This document shows positions 12,065 to 23,700 of a DNA stretch of 64,000 nt, in pieces. The DNA is from Rhizomys pruinosus (lineage: Eukaryota; Chordata; Mammalia; Rodentia; Spalacidae). The position numbers and the translations under genes are program-made. The DNA lies in assembly GCA_009823505.1 (NCBI GenBank), contig VZQC01005710.1, positions 1,176,486-1,240,485 on the forward strand, read 5' to 3'. The notes under the pieces were generated by a model. The model was not told where the DNA came from. It searched no databases and saw only the letters and a program-made list of their open reading frames with translations. Position 1 is the first letter of the stretch; each line of letters opens with the position of its first letter.

Positions 12065-12222
12065 AGAGCCGGGCGTGGTGGCGCACGCCTTTAGTCCTAG
12101 CACTTGGGAGGCAGAGGCAGGCGGATCTTTGTGAGTTCAAAGCCAGCCTGGTCTACAAAGTGAGGTCCAGGACAGCTGGGGCTACAGGGAGACCCTGTCT
12201 CGAAAAGACCAAAAAAAAAAAA
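12065..12222 (+). mobile_element. B1 SINE, young, perfect 16-bp target duplication
   Basis: A nearly intact copy starts GAGCCGGGCGTGGTGGCGCA and ends in an A tail. Identical AGAAATCCTCCAGATG flanks lie at 12,049-12,064 and 12,223-12,238. Confidence 0.95.
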
Positions 12223-12335
12223 AGAAATCCTCCAGATGTGCCCAACATTTTTAAAAACCTTAGCAAAAGCACTGACAATTCGACCCTTAACTTTAATTTC
12301 ACCATTCCATTGCTTTTGAAAAGGAACGGTTGGAG

Positions 12336-12496
12336 GCCGGGTGTGGTGGTGCATTCCTTTAATCCCAGCACTCCGGAGGCAGAGGCAGGCGGATCTCTGA
12401 GTTCAAGACTAGCCTGGTCTACAGAGTGAGATCCAGGACAGCCAGAGCTAGGGAGACCCTGTCTCAAAAAGACAAAAAAAAAAAAAAAAAAAAAAA
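12336..12496 (+). mobile_element. B1 SINE
   Basis: CCGGGTGTGGTGGTGCATTC through GACCCTGTCTCAAAAAGAC and a long A tail. The target duplication is short or eroded. Confidence 0.92.
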
Positions 12497-13790
12497 GGAA
12501 TGATGTCCTCAATCCCCAGTCTCCATCCCAGCGCTCAAGGACACCAGCATTGACATCACAGGTGGAGCAGCTCTCTGAGGGCTCTCAGTCCCCGAGACAG
12601 GTGTCATATGGCTTTTAGTTCTATTCCTGGCATCTGATTCTAGAAAAATAATGCTTAGTGATGTGAAACAAGAGAGGAAGTATGAAGTGCTTAGTGGCAA
12701 ACCTCAGTAAAACCACAGCCTCTGAGGTCTAACACAATTGCCATGGCTTCCTCCCTGTGCTGTGCACCTCAGGTCTCACTCGGGAAGGTCGACTGTAGAG
12801 AAAGGCCTCGGGAGCTGCTTGCACAGCCCACACACGCTGCAGAGGTCTAGACAAGGCTCTTCTGTGGTGGGGTCTTCCCCAACTCAGACTCACCATGATC
12901 TGCCGAGGACTGTCATTGCTAGCGATGAAAAAAGTCACCTCCCTTGGATGTCTGAGAGATGAAGACCACCACAGATTCTCTGCCACTTCTCCGTGGGATG
13001 GATCATGGCAGAATCAGGCCCTGGCTGCTTGACCTGCAGATCTGGCAGGGTTAGCACTGCCAGATGCTCAGATCTTAGGAGACCTGAAGCTTCCATTTCC
13101 TGTCTCTTTCTGCACTGGCTGGGAGGTTCCAATCACCTGGATGTGAGAAGTCTGGCATATGGAGACGATGCATAGAGATAGTCTGGCCCACAGCCCCGGC
13201 TGGGCTCCCACTGACACCCAGCACCCACTGGTGCCCATGCAGTGTGCCATCTTGAATGTCCAGTATGGTTCAGGCTCCAGCAAACTCCATCTCCCACCAT
13301 GTAGCCCACAATGCAGAAGATCCCAATCTGCCCAGCCGCTGGCCAGTTAGACCACAGAGCCACAGTAGAAAACAGGAAATGACTAAGAGTGGTATGTCAC
13401 TCAACTCCAGAAACCAGAAGCAAGGCTGGCACTACAGCCTCGGGCCAGAACCTCAGCACCCCAGGAAGACTCCAAACTTACCCTTTCCTTTCACTGAGCA
13501 CTTATTGTGGCCCCAAAATGTTCTAGGCCCTTAGCTTTCACGAACAAACAAGGTCCCTGCCCTCAGAAGAGAGAGGGGAGACATGGATACGTTCTATGAA
13601 GAGTTAAGTTATGGGAAGCCGGAAGTGCCGGAAGTGCCACTCTCCAGTGTTAGTCCTTGTTTTCTGCCTACAGGCCACTGGCTTTCTTTCTGTTGATGTT
13701 TGTCAGGACTTATGTTTCTGCATTTTTAACTTCAATCTTACTATGTCAGGCTTGTGTTCTACTCTTCTCTACAATATACACTGGTTGTAT
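12497..13790. other. Unique sequence, nothing recognised
   Basis: Many short frames lie on both strands; none is protein-like by domain or motif. Confidence 0.5.
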
Positions 13791-14192
13791 TGTGCTGGAG
13801 AGCTTTAACTTGACACCCGGGTTGAGGGAGCCTCAGTTGGGGAATTTCCTTTATTGGACTGCTCTCTGGCCACATCTATGGAGTATTTTTTTGATTGTTG
13901 AGTGATGTGGGAGGGCCCAGCCCACTGTGGGCAGTGCCACCCCTGAGCAGGTTGTTGTGTATTGTGTAAGAAAGCAGGCCGGGCATGGGCCAGGGGAACA
14001 AGACAGGAAGCAGTGTCCCTCCATGGTCTCTGCTTCAACTCCTGCCTCCAGGCTCCTCCCCTGAGTTCCTACCTTGGGGTTCCTAACTGATGAACTACAA
14101 CCAGGAAGATGTAAGACAAATAAACCCTTTCCTCCCCAAATTTGTATTGGTCAGAGTGTTTTGTTGCAGCAATGGAGAAGTAAACTGGAACA
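13791..14192 (+). mobile_element. Solo ERVL-type LTR (MT2-like)
   Basis: It runs from TGTGCTGGAGAGCTTTAACT to a CA end at 14,192. A promoter-like GTAAGAAAGCAGGC region and an AATAAACCCTTTCCTCC polyadenylation region sit near the 3' end. Several other LTRs in the window share this layout. Flanks TGTAT and GGTAT match at 4 of 5 bases, which fits the 5-bp duplication of ERVL elements. The family name is tentative. Confidence 0.75.
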
Positions 14193-14265
14193 GGTATGCA
14201 CCAACACACTCTTTGTTATAATTATTGTCATATTTTGGACACTCTATATTGTTTTCCAATTCTTT

Positions 14266-14491
14266 TTAATATTTTACTCATTATTTTTATGTGTATGAGT
14301 ATATTGCCTGTCATGCATGTTAAGTACACCCATGTCATGCAGTGCCTATCAGAGGTCAGAAGAGGGCACTGGATTCCCCTGGCACTGGAGTTACAAACAG
14401 TTGTTAGCCACCATACAGGTGCTGGGAGTGGAACCTGTATCCTCAGGAATAGCAGTCGGTACTCTTAACCACTGAGCCATCTCTCCAGCCC
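14266..14491 (-). mobile_element. B2 SINE, antisense, with target duplication
   Basis: The plus strand ends ACTGAGCCATCTCTCCAGCC. Flanks TGTTTTCCAATTCTTT (14,250-14,265) and TGTTTTCCATTTCTTT (14,492-14,507) differ at one base. Confidence 0.92.
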
Positions 14492-14554
14492 TGTTTTCCA
14501 TTTCTTTAACCATGCTTTTTTTTTTTCTTATTCATGATGTTTAGGTTTGCAAGC

Positions 14555-14591
14555 CTGAGCCTTTAATGGCTAAGCCCTCTCTCCAGCCCTC
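14555..14591 (-). mobile_element. B2-type SINE head fragment, antisense
   Basis: Only TTAATGGCTAAGCCCTCTCT with CCAGCCC remains, matching the reverse complement of a B2 5' end. Confidence 0.45.
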
Positions 14592-15614
14592 ATCTTTTAT
14601 TCTTTATAACTGTATACTCTCTAGGACATCTCCAAGTTTCTCTCTAAGGTTAAGCACATGCAACTTAAGGGTACCCGCTCTGATGTACCTGCTAGCTTGC
14701 ACATTGGTGCAGTCAGCTTCCCATTGTAACCCCATGCTATGAGTCTTATTTACCATCACCTTGACAACAGTGTGGTGGTTAATCCTTCCAGCAACCTCTT
14801 TCTTTCTCCACTACACCCTCCATCTCTCCAGTGCTTTCCCCTAGGACGTGATTGCAGAACCATGATTCTTCCATCTTCTATCTTCCCTTTAAGGTGTAAC
14901 GCCCACATCTGACCCCGAGCCTAGAGCAATCTGAGTTGTTCCCAGGCAAGAGATACCATCTCCTTCCTTGCTGTAGACAAACTCCATCACTGCAGAGACT
15001 CAGCCCACACAGCCCCTGGGGAGCCAAGACTCACCTAAGCCTCCTTCACCCCCACCTCACAGCTGTGCCTTCTTAATGCAAAGACCAGGCTGAGCAATTA
15101 ACCCGATCAGATTTCATCTTGTTAGAGCCAATCCCCCGCTCCTGCTGGCAGGATATTTCTGGATCTCTCCCAACATTGTGTCACTGATAGAAGTAGATGA
15201 TTTCTTTGCTCAGAGTCTCTCTACATTTTCCATGGCCCTGATGTAGCAATCCTTATGTGCCCTGTCTTATTTATAAGAAATAAAGTCATATCTGTTGGCA
15301 GTGTCTGGAGGGGGACAGAAAGGTGCCCCAATGAACCTGCCAACAAGACCCCTTCTCTCTCAGCTCAATTAGTCTGGCTCTCACACGGTGCAATTAGCCA
15401 TCTGTGAGAACAAACAGAAAGATTGCTCATGTGTGACAGACAAGTGTGGGACAATCACAAGACTAGCCGAGAGAAAGCTTGGGCAGTCGGGGCTGGCTGT
15501 GTGATGGCGGGGAATAAGCCAAAGCGGGCTCATTCGGAGGGTGCATTTCAACAACAACGACAACAAAAAGACTCTTAGAAAAGACACAGGTTGTTGGCAA
15601 CCTAGATCTGATTC
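14592..15614. other. Unique sequence, nothing recognised
   Basis: No gene, RNA or repeat family is recognised. Confidence 0.55.
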
Positions 15615-15940
15615 TGACACCGGCTGAATTGTATCTCCCACAAATTCCTATAGTAATATCTTCATCCCCAGCAGCTCAGAGCCTGTATATGGAGACAGGG
15701 CCTTCAAAGAGATTAAAGGGATATTGAGAGGGACCCCAACTTCTATAGACCTGGTATCCTTGAAGAAGCAGTGATTAGGACACAGACATGCAGAGGAAGA
15801 CATCTACCAAAAGCCCTGCTGACACCTTCATCTGACACCTTCGTCTTGGACTTCCAGCCTCCAGAAATTAATTCCTCACAATTAACTTCAAAGTCCCAGG
15901 CTGTGAGACTTGGTTATGGTGACACTGGCTGAAAACACAG
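15615..15940 (+). mobile_element. Ancient MLT1-like MaLR LTR
   Basis: Order of motifs: GGCTGAATTGTATCTCCCAC, GAGACAGGGCCTTCAAAGAG, GGTATCCTTGAAGAAG, GACACAGACATGCAGAGG, CTTGGACTTCCAGCCTCCAG and CTGTGAGACTTGGTTATGG. This is the layout of mammalian MLT1 LTRs, well diverged. Confidence 0.7.
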
Positions 15941-16875
15941 ACCTGGACGACGTGTCTCATACGAGGCAGGCAGCAGTGACCCAGGCACCTTCCGGAGGTG
16001 GCCCAGCTTACCCTGAGATGATGAAGGGAGGAGAATCATAGAGCTGTGACAAGCAGTCACTGTTCAGGCTCACTTCAGCTTAGACCTCACCGTTGGACAT
16101 AAGCACGGGCATGCAGCTCTGTGCACACCTGGGCACCTGCATCTGCATGATGTTAGGTATGGGTAGGGACTCGTGCTCGCCCAGGAGAGACAGGCTGATC
16201 TTCTTCTTGGAAGACCTCACACTCAGTACATGGACAAGACAGAGTTTCTGAAGGAGTGGAGTTGAGTTAGTGAACGAGCCCAGGTACATCGGCTGTTTCA
16301 CAGGACCACCCTTGTGACTAGAAGCCAGTTCTCAAGTGACATCCTTTATCCCGTCACCTGTGAACTTGGAATTGTAACCAAGAGGCTCTGTTTTTTTCAA
16401 AAGCAGAAAGAACTGATGACTTCAGACTTCAAAGGGGCCTGAAGGGAGGGACAGAGGGAAGGGGCCAGTGACATGTGGCCCGGAGGTCCACTTGACACCT
16501 GAGTCCAGCTGGTTCTTCTGTGTAAGCGGCCCAGCAGGAGGACCTCTGAGACCCAGGGGAGATGGGTGACAGTGGGTACCATCAGCACTCACTGGGGCTC
16601 TGTTTTACATCATGAACTCAAAAATTTACTACCTTGCTGCCCCCTTCTCTTGAGTTCCTAGGTGCTGCCAAGGCGGATCATGTGACCCAAAGTCCTGCCC
16701 TGTACAAGGCCCAACCTCAGGGTCTTCAGAGAACATAGGCACTCTCTACTCTAAGCCCCCCCCTGGGCTGTTTCCTCCCACGGCCACCCTGCACAGAAGC
16801 TTCCAGGCCTCCTGGAAAGATGCAAGTTGAATTCTCTCAGTCTCTGTCCACCATCCGTGCTCTGACTGACCTTGT
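15941..16875. other. Unique sequence, nothing recognised
   Basis: Short overlapping frames only. Confidence 0.5.
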
Positions 16876-17165
16876 TATGGTATGAATGTGAAGTGTCTGA
16901 CACAGGCTCATGTATTTGAACATTCAGTCCCTCCATTGACACAGCTTTGGAAGGTTTTTGAAGGACCTTTGGGAGTCAGAGCACCTCCCTGGAGGAAGTG
17001 GGTTACTAAGGGGCAGGCCTTAAGTTTCATACCCTGCCCCTCTTCCTGTCCTCTCTCTGCTTCTTGATGCACCCAGATGTGAACAAGCCTCATGCTCCTT
17101 CTCCACAGGACCACCCAAGTGGCCTGGAGGGATTTCCACCTCATATGGTTACTGTGGTGAGGCAC
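16876..17165 (+). mobile_element. ORR1-like MaLR LTR, 5' part
   Basis: ATGGTATGAATGTGAAGTGT, GGCTCATGTATTTGAACATT, CTGGAGGAAGTGGGTTACTA, GGCAGGCCTTAAGTTTCAT and CCTGTCCTCTCTCTGCTTCT follow the order of rodent MaLR LTRs. The 3' third with the AATAAA region is missing. Confidence 0.6.
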
Positions 17166-17584
17166 CTCAAGATTGCCCCTACTATGAGCACCGCTGAGCC
17201 CGGTAGTTAAAAGTTAACTCAAAGTATGGGAAGAGAGAGACAGCTGAACCGGGGCAGGAGTTTGAGAACAGGTCAGCGTGTACCTGGTTGCTTTGAAACT
17301 TATTCTGCTAACCCAGATTCATGGCTTCTGTAGTTTATGCTTGGCTTGCTTTTAGAGACTAGGAATTGTTAGAGGGACTTAGCACCACTAAGCTTGGAAA
17401 CATAAACTTAACATCCTGGATATGGTTTTTCTATAAAAAACGTCTCCCATCCACAGTTCTTTTTCCAATACGTAGTGTTCAGCTGACTAAAGACTTTCTT
17501 TTGGCATCATTTTGTGTCTGAGTGGTCTTTTCTGGTGGAATTTCCCCATTATGTTACCACATTTTGGTGCTTCCGTGACTGGGA
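17166..17584 (+). mobile_element. Possible ERV LTR with primer-site-like junction
   Basis: A TTCTATAAAAAACG TATA-like motif lies near 17,430-17,445, and the end reads CACATTTTGGTGCTTCCGTG followed by ACTGGGAA, which looks like an LTR edge followed by a tRNA primer site. The direct repeat copy at 18.7 kb lacks this block, which supports an insertion. Class and exact ends are uncertain. Confidence 0.35.
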
Positions 17585-17862
17585 ACAGGAGACGGGAGGG
17601 TGTTCTTGGTGGGCCTTAGCAACTCCACACTGCCAGGGCTGCAGAACACTGGCCATGATTGACGCTAAGCAAGTGGGCATGGCTGTGCTGCAGGCAGTGG
17701 GCCCTGGTCATCATCCAGGCCCCAGGGAGAAAACCCATGCTGCTGTGAGCCTGGCACAGACTGGGCTATCCAGTCAGGAAGGATAACGACCTTGTCTTCT
17801 CAGGCCAGGAGGGGTCCAGGTCCCTCATCAGTGATTGGCTCCTTCCTGGGCTGGCCCTACCA
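17585..17862 (+). repeat. Local direct repeat, copy A
   Basis: It matches 18,688-19,022, sharing GGTGTTCTTGGTGGGCCT, CAACTCCACACTG, GGGCTGCAGAACACTGGCCA, GGGAGAAAACCCATGCTG and GGCTCCTTCCTGGGCT in the same order. The nature of the duplicated sequence is unknown; it may be LTR-element leader sequence. Confidence 0.8.
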
Positions 17863-18687
17863 TCATGGTAGACGGTATCCTCAAAACCATAAGCCAAAAG
17901 AAACCCTTCTGCTTATCAGAAAAGTGTCAAACACTCACCCCAAAACCTACATGGGCTTTCAACTCCTCTCCATAGTACTCCTGATGTCACCTCACCTCAC
18001 AGGTCCAGACTCTGTGTCCCCATGTCCCCTCACCCCATGGAGTTTTTCAGGTAGCTGTGTCCAGCCCAGATTCTTTCTCAGGTTGGTCCCCTAACCCCAG
18101 AGAGCCACCAACCCATAGAAGCTTCCAGTGTGGCCCATTCTTCATTGTGGGAGCCATGACAGGTAAATCAGGGACAAATGCAGAGAGCAGGCTGGCCCCA
18201 AGTCCTGCTCCAGCAGAAGTGGCTCCATGAGAAAGCAAATAAAGCAGGCCTGGAGCAGCCTCAGGTAAATGAATGAGAAGCAGCTGTTTCACTCTTATAA
18301 TTAATATAAACATAATTAATATAAAGTAATACATTTCTACTGGAGAGTTTGTGTAGACAGCTACAGTTGGAAGCTTCAAATTGGTCCTCTGATGGGAAGT
18401 AGGATGTTAGAGGCAGGGGGAGAAGACAATACTAAGACTCCATGCAAAGAGCCTGACAGGGAGAAAATACTGAAATAAACAAAATAGAGCAAAACCATTC
18501 TCCCAATGGCTGCAGGGAATGCAGGGCACAGTGATGCCCTCTGGGCCCAGCATGTGAAGACAGCTGTCCCCATGCTGCTGATGGCTGTGCTTTCCCTGCA
18601 GGTGAAATTATTATCCATTTAGTCTCACCTTCAAAAGCAAAGACCACATGTGCCCTGCAATCTGGAGGGATTCCCATCTCAAATGGG

Positions 18688-19022
18688 ACTGAGAACGGGA
18701 GGGCTCAAGGGTGTTCTTGGTGGGCCTCAGGCCCCCTGCCACAGCAACTCCACACTGTCAGGGCTGCAGAACACTGGCCATGGGCCATACTGGAACCAAG
18801 CAAGTGGGCATAGCTATGTTGCAGCTTGTAAAGAAACTTCATTGAAAAGTCAGGCAAATGGCCAGGTTTGGGTCCTGGTCATCGTCCAGCCGCCAGGGAG
18901 AAAACCCATGCTGTACGCATAGCACTGACTGGGGATGCCCAGTGGGTAAGGAAAGCACTCTTCTCATCTCCAGCCTGGAGGGATGAGGGTTCCTCATGGG
19001 CTCCTTCCTGGGCTCACCCTGT
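18688..19022 (+). repeat. Local direct repeat, copy B
   Basis: Second copy of the segment at 17,585-17,862, with extra blocks (for example around 18,730 and 18,815-18,860). The bases just upstream, TGGAGGGATTCCCATCTCAA, resemble 17,134-17,155, upstream of the LTR-like block near copy A, so the duplication probably starts further left. Confidence 0.8.
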
Positions 19023-19711
19023 CTCCCTCCACTACAGAATACATACTCTCAGGACAGCTGCTAGTTAAACCCACCTCAGTCACAGACAAGCTGGCTTTGC
19101 CATTTTGCTCCCACATTTATCTAAACAAGGCGTGCTGGGCTAACACAGGGATGGAAGGCTCCCTAAACAACCCGTCTGTATTTGGGAGTCCTCCGTCTAC
19201 GTCAGTATCATCTTCCTGGATGAGCCCTCCCCTAACACCTTCTCTTTTCCCTTCATTCAACTTCACACATCCTAGCCAACCCCCAAGCTTAGGCAGTTAA
19301 CACCAGAGTTAATTAGCCACAAATTAATTGCCCTCTGAAATAGTTCTAGAAATGAGTCCCACGACCATTCAATCCAGACATCAGTGGGGCTCCTCCGAAG
19401 CTGAGTGTTATAGGAGATCTGAAGAGAAGACTGTGGGCATACAAGAATGGCTGGCCATCTTCCATCATGTGTTCCCCATGTAAAGTGACCCAGGCTTTGG
19501 AAAAAGAGAAAATAACACTAAGAGAAAATCAGAAGGAGAAGCTATTTTCTCTTAAGTAACACTAACAGTAATGGCAGGGTTCTGGACTGCAGACAGCTAG
19601 CCTGGTGTATGCAGCAGCAAGCAAGAAGAGACCCAGACAAGGTGGAAAGTAAGAACTGACACCCGAGGCTGTCCTCTGACCTCCACAGTGCCATGACACT
19701 GAACCCATGGT

Positions 19712-19712
<1 letters not shown>
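19023..19712. other. Unique sequence, nothing recognised
   Basis: No gene or repeat family is recognised. Confidence 0.5.

Positions 19713-19742
<30 letters not shown>
19713..19742. repeat. (CA)15 microsatellite
   Basis: Pure CA dinucleotides just upstream of the low-coordinate end of a B2. Confidence 0.92.
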
Positions 19743-19745
<3 letters not shown>

Positions 19746-19778
19746 CACAACACAAAACACTCACACAAACACACAAAG

Positions 19779-20002
19779 TTTTCTATAAATACTTTATTTA
19801 TTACTTTTATTTAATTTTATGTGTGTGAATATATTGCATGGATGGAAGTGCACCATGTTGCACAATGCCCACGGAGGTCAGGAGAGGGTGTTGGATCCCC
19901 TGGAACTGGAGTTATAGATGGTTGTTAGCTGCTATGCAGGTGCTGGAAATTGAGCCCTGGTCCTCTTCAAAAGCTCCTGACCACTGAGTCATGTCTCCAG
20001 CC
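19779..20002 (-). mobile_element. B2 SINE, antisense
   Basis: The plus strand carries GGAGGTCAGGAGAGGGTGTT and ends ACTGAGTCATGTCTCCAGCC. ACACAAAG occurs on both sides (about 19,771-19,778 and 20,003-20,010) as a likely target duplication. Confidence 0.88.
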
Positions 20003-20010
20003 CACACAAA

Positions 20011-21297
20011 GATTGTTAAGTGGAAGAAATTTAGAGCCATAAGGCCCTTTATTACAGGTTGAAGGTACTGAAATGTTTTGAATTAAATGTAGCCTCTGTT
20101 CACTCCAGTGTCCCTCACGATCTACAGCACTAAGCTGCTTGGCAGACACCATTAGCCCCAGCTTGATTTCCCTAGATTGAAAATCAAATCTAAGATGTCA
20201 AGATTTTTTTTCAAGAAATATTTAGAAGAAAATTTTAAAGAAAATTAAAATTGACTTGAGAAAAAAAACACCTGGCACTCCTCCTCTACCTGGAATACAG
20301 GAAGTTAGGGAAGGTGTCACCCATGCCGCAGTGAGAGAAAAGCCAGCAAACACTGCCAGGACCCATCAGAGGCTGCAAAGGACACAGGAACAGCATCCTC
20401 AGTGGCACAGGCCTGGAGAGAGGAGAGCCCACCAGAAAGGCATGTCCCACTGGATCCTACTCTTCCAGAGCTCCCTGTGGGGACACAACCTGTATCCTAC
20501 AGAGCATGAGAAGTGATCCACCAGGGCTGGTAAGAGATCGAGACTAGAGTCCTCTGCCCCTGGCTGGGGTGAGGAAGAGAGCAGAATGGCCAGGTCCCTT
20601 GAAATCCTCTCCCACAGAAATCCCCACGAAGCTAACGGGAAGCATTGGCCACTGTGAGGAGGAGGGACCTGTTCAGAGTCCCCGACTGAGGGCGCTGACA
20701 TGTAACTCAGCCTACCCTGAGATATGACCAGAATTATGGTTTCTGAGTCCTACTTGGCTTGTCTGCCCCTGAGGAAACCTGGTCAGTTTCCCTGCATGGT
20801 CTCCAAGCAGACTAGAAGTCAAGTGGTGTGTGGTGCCTGATAGCCTTACCCCAACCCCAGAAATGGGCCTGACTCTTCTACATTAGCTGAAGATAAACCT
20901 TGTATCTAAGGTAGACTCACTTCTGTCCTCTACTGTCTGTGAGTCCCTAAGAATTGCTTTAGGTACAATCTTGGGTCTGTCTGCCTTAAGCCACCTCAGG
21001 TCTGGTCTTCATACCTTTAACAGGGGGGATTAAATGGGGATGGAGTGGACTGAACACAGCTCTAGCAACAAAAACCCAACCCTAGCTCAACTCCTGACCA
21101 GAGTGACTCAACAGCACCCTAACAACATAGGAAGAAGCGTTTGCTACTAGCCGTGACTCTCCCTGCCTCCATCTCCACAGGGTGATCACACCAATTCCAG
21201 GACACAGAAAGCAAGGCTTTCTTTCCAAGAGTCCAAGAAATTGACAAAACCAGAGACTTTGTTGACCCAGATATTGCTGTTATCCGATAGGAAATTT
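20011..21297. other. Unique sequence, nothing recognised
   Basis: Short frames only (largest 100 codons, minus, 20,399-20,701), no domain. Confidence 0.5.
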
Positions 21298-21312
21298 AAA
21301 ATGAATATGATC

Positions 21313-21535
21313 GGGGCTGGAGAGATAGCCTAACGGTTAAGAGTGCCAACTGCTCTTGCAGAGGACCTGGGTTCGATCTCCAGCACCCACATGTCGACTG
21401 AGAACCGTCTTTAACTCCAGTTCCAGGGGAATCCGACGCCCTCTTCTGACTTCCGCGGCATTGCACAACACAGGTGCACAAACCTACATGCAGACAGTAC
21501 ACTCATACATATACAAAAATAAATAAAAATTTTTA
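21313..21535 (+). mobile_element. B2 SINE, perfect 15-bp target duplication
   Basis: Starts GGGGCTGGAGAGATAGCCTA; flanks AAAATGAATATGATC at 21,298-21,312 and 21,536-21,550 are identical. Confidence 0.95.
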
Positions 21536-21640
21536 AAAATGAATATGATCTATAAGCCATGGCTTTAGTACATGAGCTAATGGAGAATTCCTGTATGAAA
21601 GTCTATTGCTATCAGACCCAAGAGGAAATGCTGGAAATTT

Positions 21641-21881
21641 TTTTTAAATTTTATTTATTTCTGTATGTGTATGAATGTACTGTCTGCATGCAGGTCTGTG
21701 CACCCGTGTCATGCAATGCCGCGGAGGTCAGAAGAGGGCGTCGGTTTCCCCTGGAACTGTAGTTCTCCTGGAATTGGAGTTTCAGACGGTTCTCGGCCGC
21801 CATGTGGGTGCTGGGGATCGAACCCGGTTCCTCTGTAAGAGCGGTCGGCACTCTTAACCACTAGACCATCTCTCCAGCCCC
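21641..21881 (-). mobile_element. B2 SINE with internal short duplication, antisense
   Basis: The flanks AAATGCTGGAAATTT (21,626-21,640) and AAATACTGGAAATTT (21,883-21,897) differ at one base. Inside, the CTGGAACT...GAGTT segment is duplicated (TCCTGGAATTGGAGTTTC after the usual CCCTGGAACTGTAGTT). Two other copies in the window share this. Confidence 0.93.
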
Positions 21882-21897
21882 AAAATACTGGAAATTT

Positions 21898-22618
21898 AAA
21901 AGTAAATTGAATCTCCTTTCTGGACTCATCAGTAGATCCGAATGTTCTAATGAAAGGATAAGCAAATTTGATGATCGATAACTAAAACCTGTCCAACCAA
22001 CCTACAGAGAGATAAAATGAAGCAATGGTAAAAAAATCACTGAAGGCCAAGTCATTAATCAGTGACCTGACATGCAAATATCTGCAGTCCTGTGGGGTAA
22101 AAGAGAAAGGGAAATAAAAGATATATTTGGAGAGAAGATTAGCTAAGACTTTTTATTTATGTATTTGTTTACTTATTTATTTACTTATTTATTTATTTTT
22201 AGCTAAGACTTTTTAAAAAGTAGTTAAAGACTTTAAACCCCAGTTCAGTGTTAGAGAGAGCTGCCTGCACATGTGCGGAGCAAGGCTCGATACCCACAAT
22301 ATTCCTTGTGTGAGCAGAAGACTCGACTCCAAAGCCTGTGGTCTGAATGATCCTAAGTACTCCTGGAAATTCTGGAAGTGAGTAAGACTTTTCATGATAT
22401 AACATGGGAATAGCATATAGGAACGATCAAGTGAGAGAGACATTACAATTTGATCTAGTACAAGCTGGGTCAAAGCTCTGGGAACGTTTACAATGGTATA
22501 CAATTAAATGTGCCTTCAATAAGTATTTTCTTCTGTGTCTGGGTATATTTTTCAATAATTTTGTAGCTCCAAAGGAGTCAAATTTATTATTTATGAAATG
22601 ATTGAATTACAGTATCCT
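21898..22618. other. AT-rich unique sequence with TTTA-rich stretch
   Basis: A degenerate TTTA/TTTG tract lies at about 22,150-22,200, and its two ends share AGCTAAGACTTTTTA (22,141 and 22,201). That looks like a small duplication or a target-site pair around a lost insertion. Confidence 0.6.
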
Positions 22619-22697
22619 GAGGCTGGCGATTCTGCTCGGTTGGTAGAGTATTCTCCCCACATGAACAAAGCTCTGGGTTCAGTCCCCAGCACCACAT
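22619..22697 (+). mobile_element. ID-type tRNA-derived SINE
   Basis: GAGGCTGGCGATTCTGCTCG, GGTTGGTAGAGTATTC and GGGTTCAGTCCCCAGCACCA match the tRNA-like body of ID elements, diverged. Confidence 0.6.
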
Positions 22698-22713
22698 AAA
22701 ACTACATGTTGTG

Positions 22714-22951
22714 GGGGCTGGAGACATGGCCTAGCAGTTAAGAGCACTGACTGCTCTTGCAGAGGACATGGGTTCGATCCCCAGCACCCACATGGCGGCT
22801 GAGAACCGTCTGTAACTCCAGTTCCAGGGGAATCCGACACCCTCTTCTAACCTCCGCGGCACTGCACGACACAGGTGCACAAACATGCATGCAAACAGTA
22901 CATTCCTACACATACAGAAATAAATAAAATAAAAACAAAACAAACAAAAAT
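22714..22951 (+). mobile_element. B2 SINE with target duplication
   Basis: GGGGCTGGAGACATGGCCTA begins the element. Flanks AAAACTACATGTTGTG and AAAACCTACATGTTGTG differ by one base insertion. Confidence 0.93.
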
Positions 22952-22968
22952 AAAACCTACATGTTGTG

Positions 22969-23092
22969 TAACACACTGTCATCCCGGCACTTGGGAGGTT
23001 GAAGCTGGAGGATGAAAAGTTCAAAGTCACCTTCAGCTACATACAGCACTCAAGGCCAGCCAGGGCTGTCTGAGACCCTATTTCAAAAAGAT
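22969..23092 (+). mobile_element. Old B1-related SINE
   Basis: Degraded B1-like order: CATCCCGGCACTTGGGAGG, GTTCAAAGTCACCTTCAGCT, CAAGGCCAGCCAGGG and ACCCTATTTCAAAAAG. Confidence 0.6.
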
Positions 23093-23690
23093 GCATCCTA
23101 ACAGTTTATTATCCATTAAATGTCATGATCTGTAATAGAGCTCTTCACCCATTCCTAACCCCGAGATCTCGCGGCACCCCTTTCCCTCCGTGCTAATTCT
23201 TGGTAGAAGGATGCCAATTTTTGCTTCTCCTTCCAAAATAGTGACATTTGACATTACTCAACCTTGAGACTGTCTCCTCCTTCACTTGTTTTCTGTTTTC
23301 TTTCCTTCATGCTCCCTGTATTTTTCCTGTCTCTGTATATTGAAAACTATAAACTTCCCCCTAAATCCATTCCAGCGTGCTCTCTCTTTCTCCCTCTCGC
23401 CTCTCTCTTTCTCCCTCTTTCCCAGCCCATCTCTTGGTTTTCTCAGCCACCATGTGCTCAACTGCACAATCTTGTGACAGTAAGTGGATGAGGTGGAGTC
23501 CCCTGAGCTGGCTCCCTTCTCATCCCTGTCCACATGACAGCATCAACAGTCCCTGTTCTCCCCTGACAGATGATTCCCTCAAAGAGGAAAGTGCTCACTG
23601 CAGATCCCAGAGATGCTTGGAGTCTTTGAACTCTTGGTCCTTTAGACTTCTTTGCAGTGACTTAGATATTCTTAATTTTATATATACACA
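23093..23690. other. Unique sequence, CT-rich in part
   Basis: A CTCTCTTTCTCCCTC-rich stretch lies around 23,380-23,425. No gene is recognised. Confidence 0.55.
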
Positions 23691-23700
23691 TCCTAATTTA

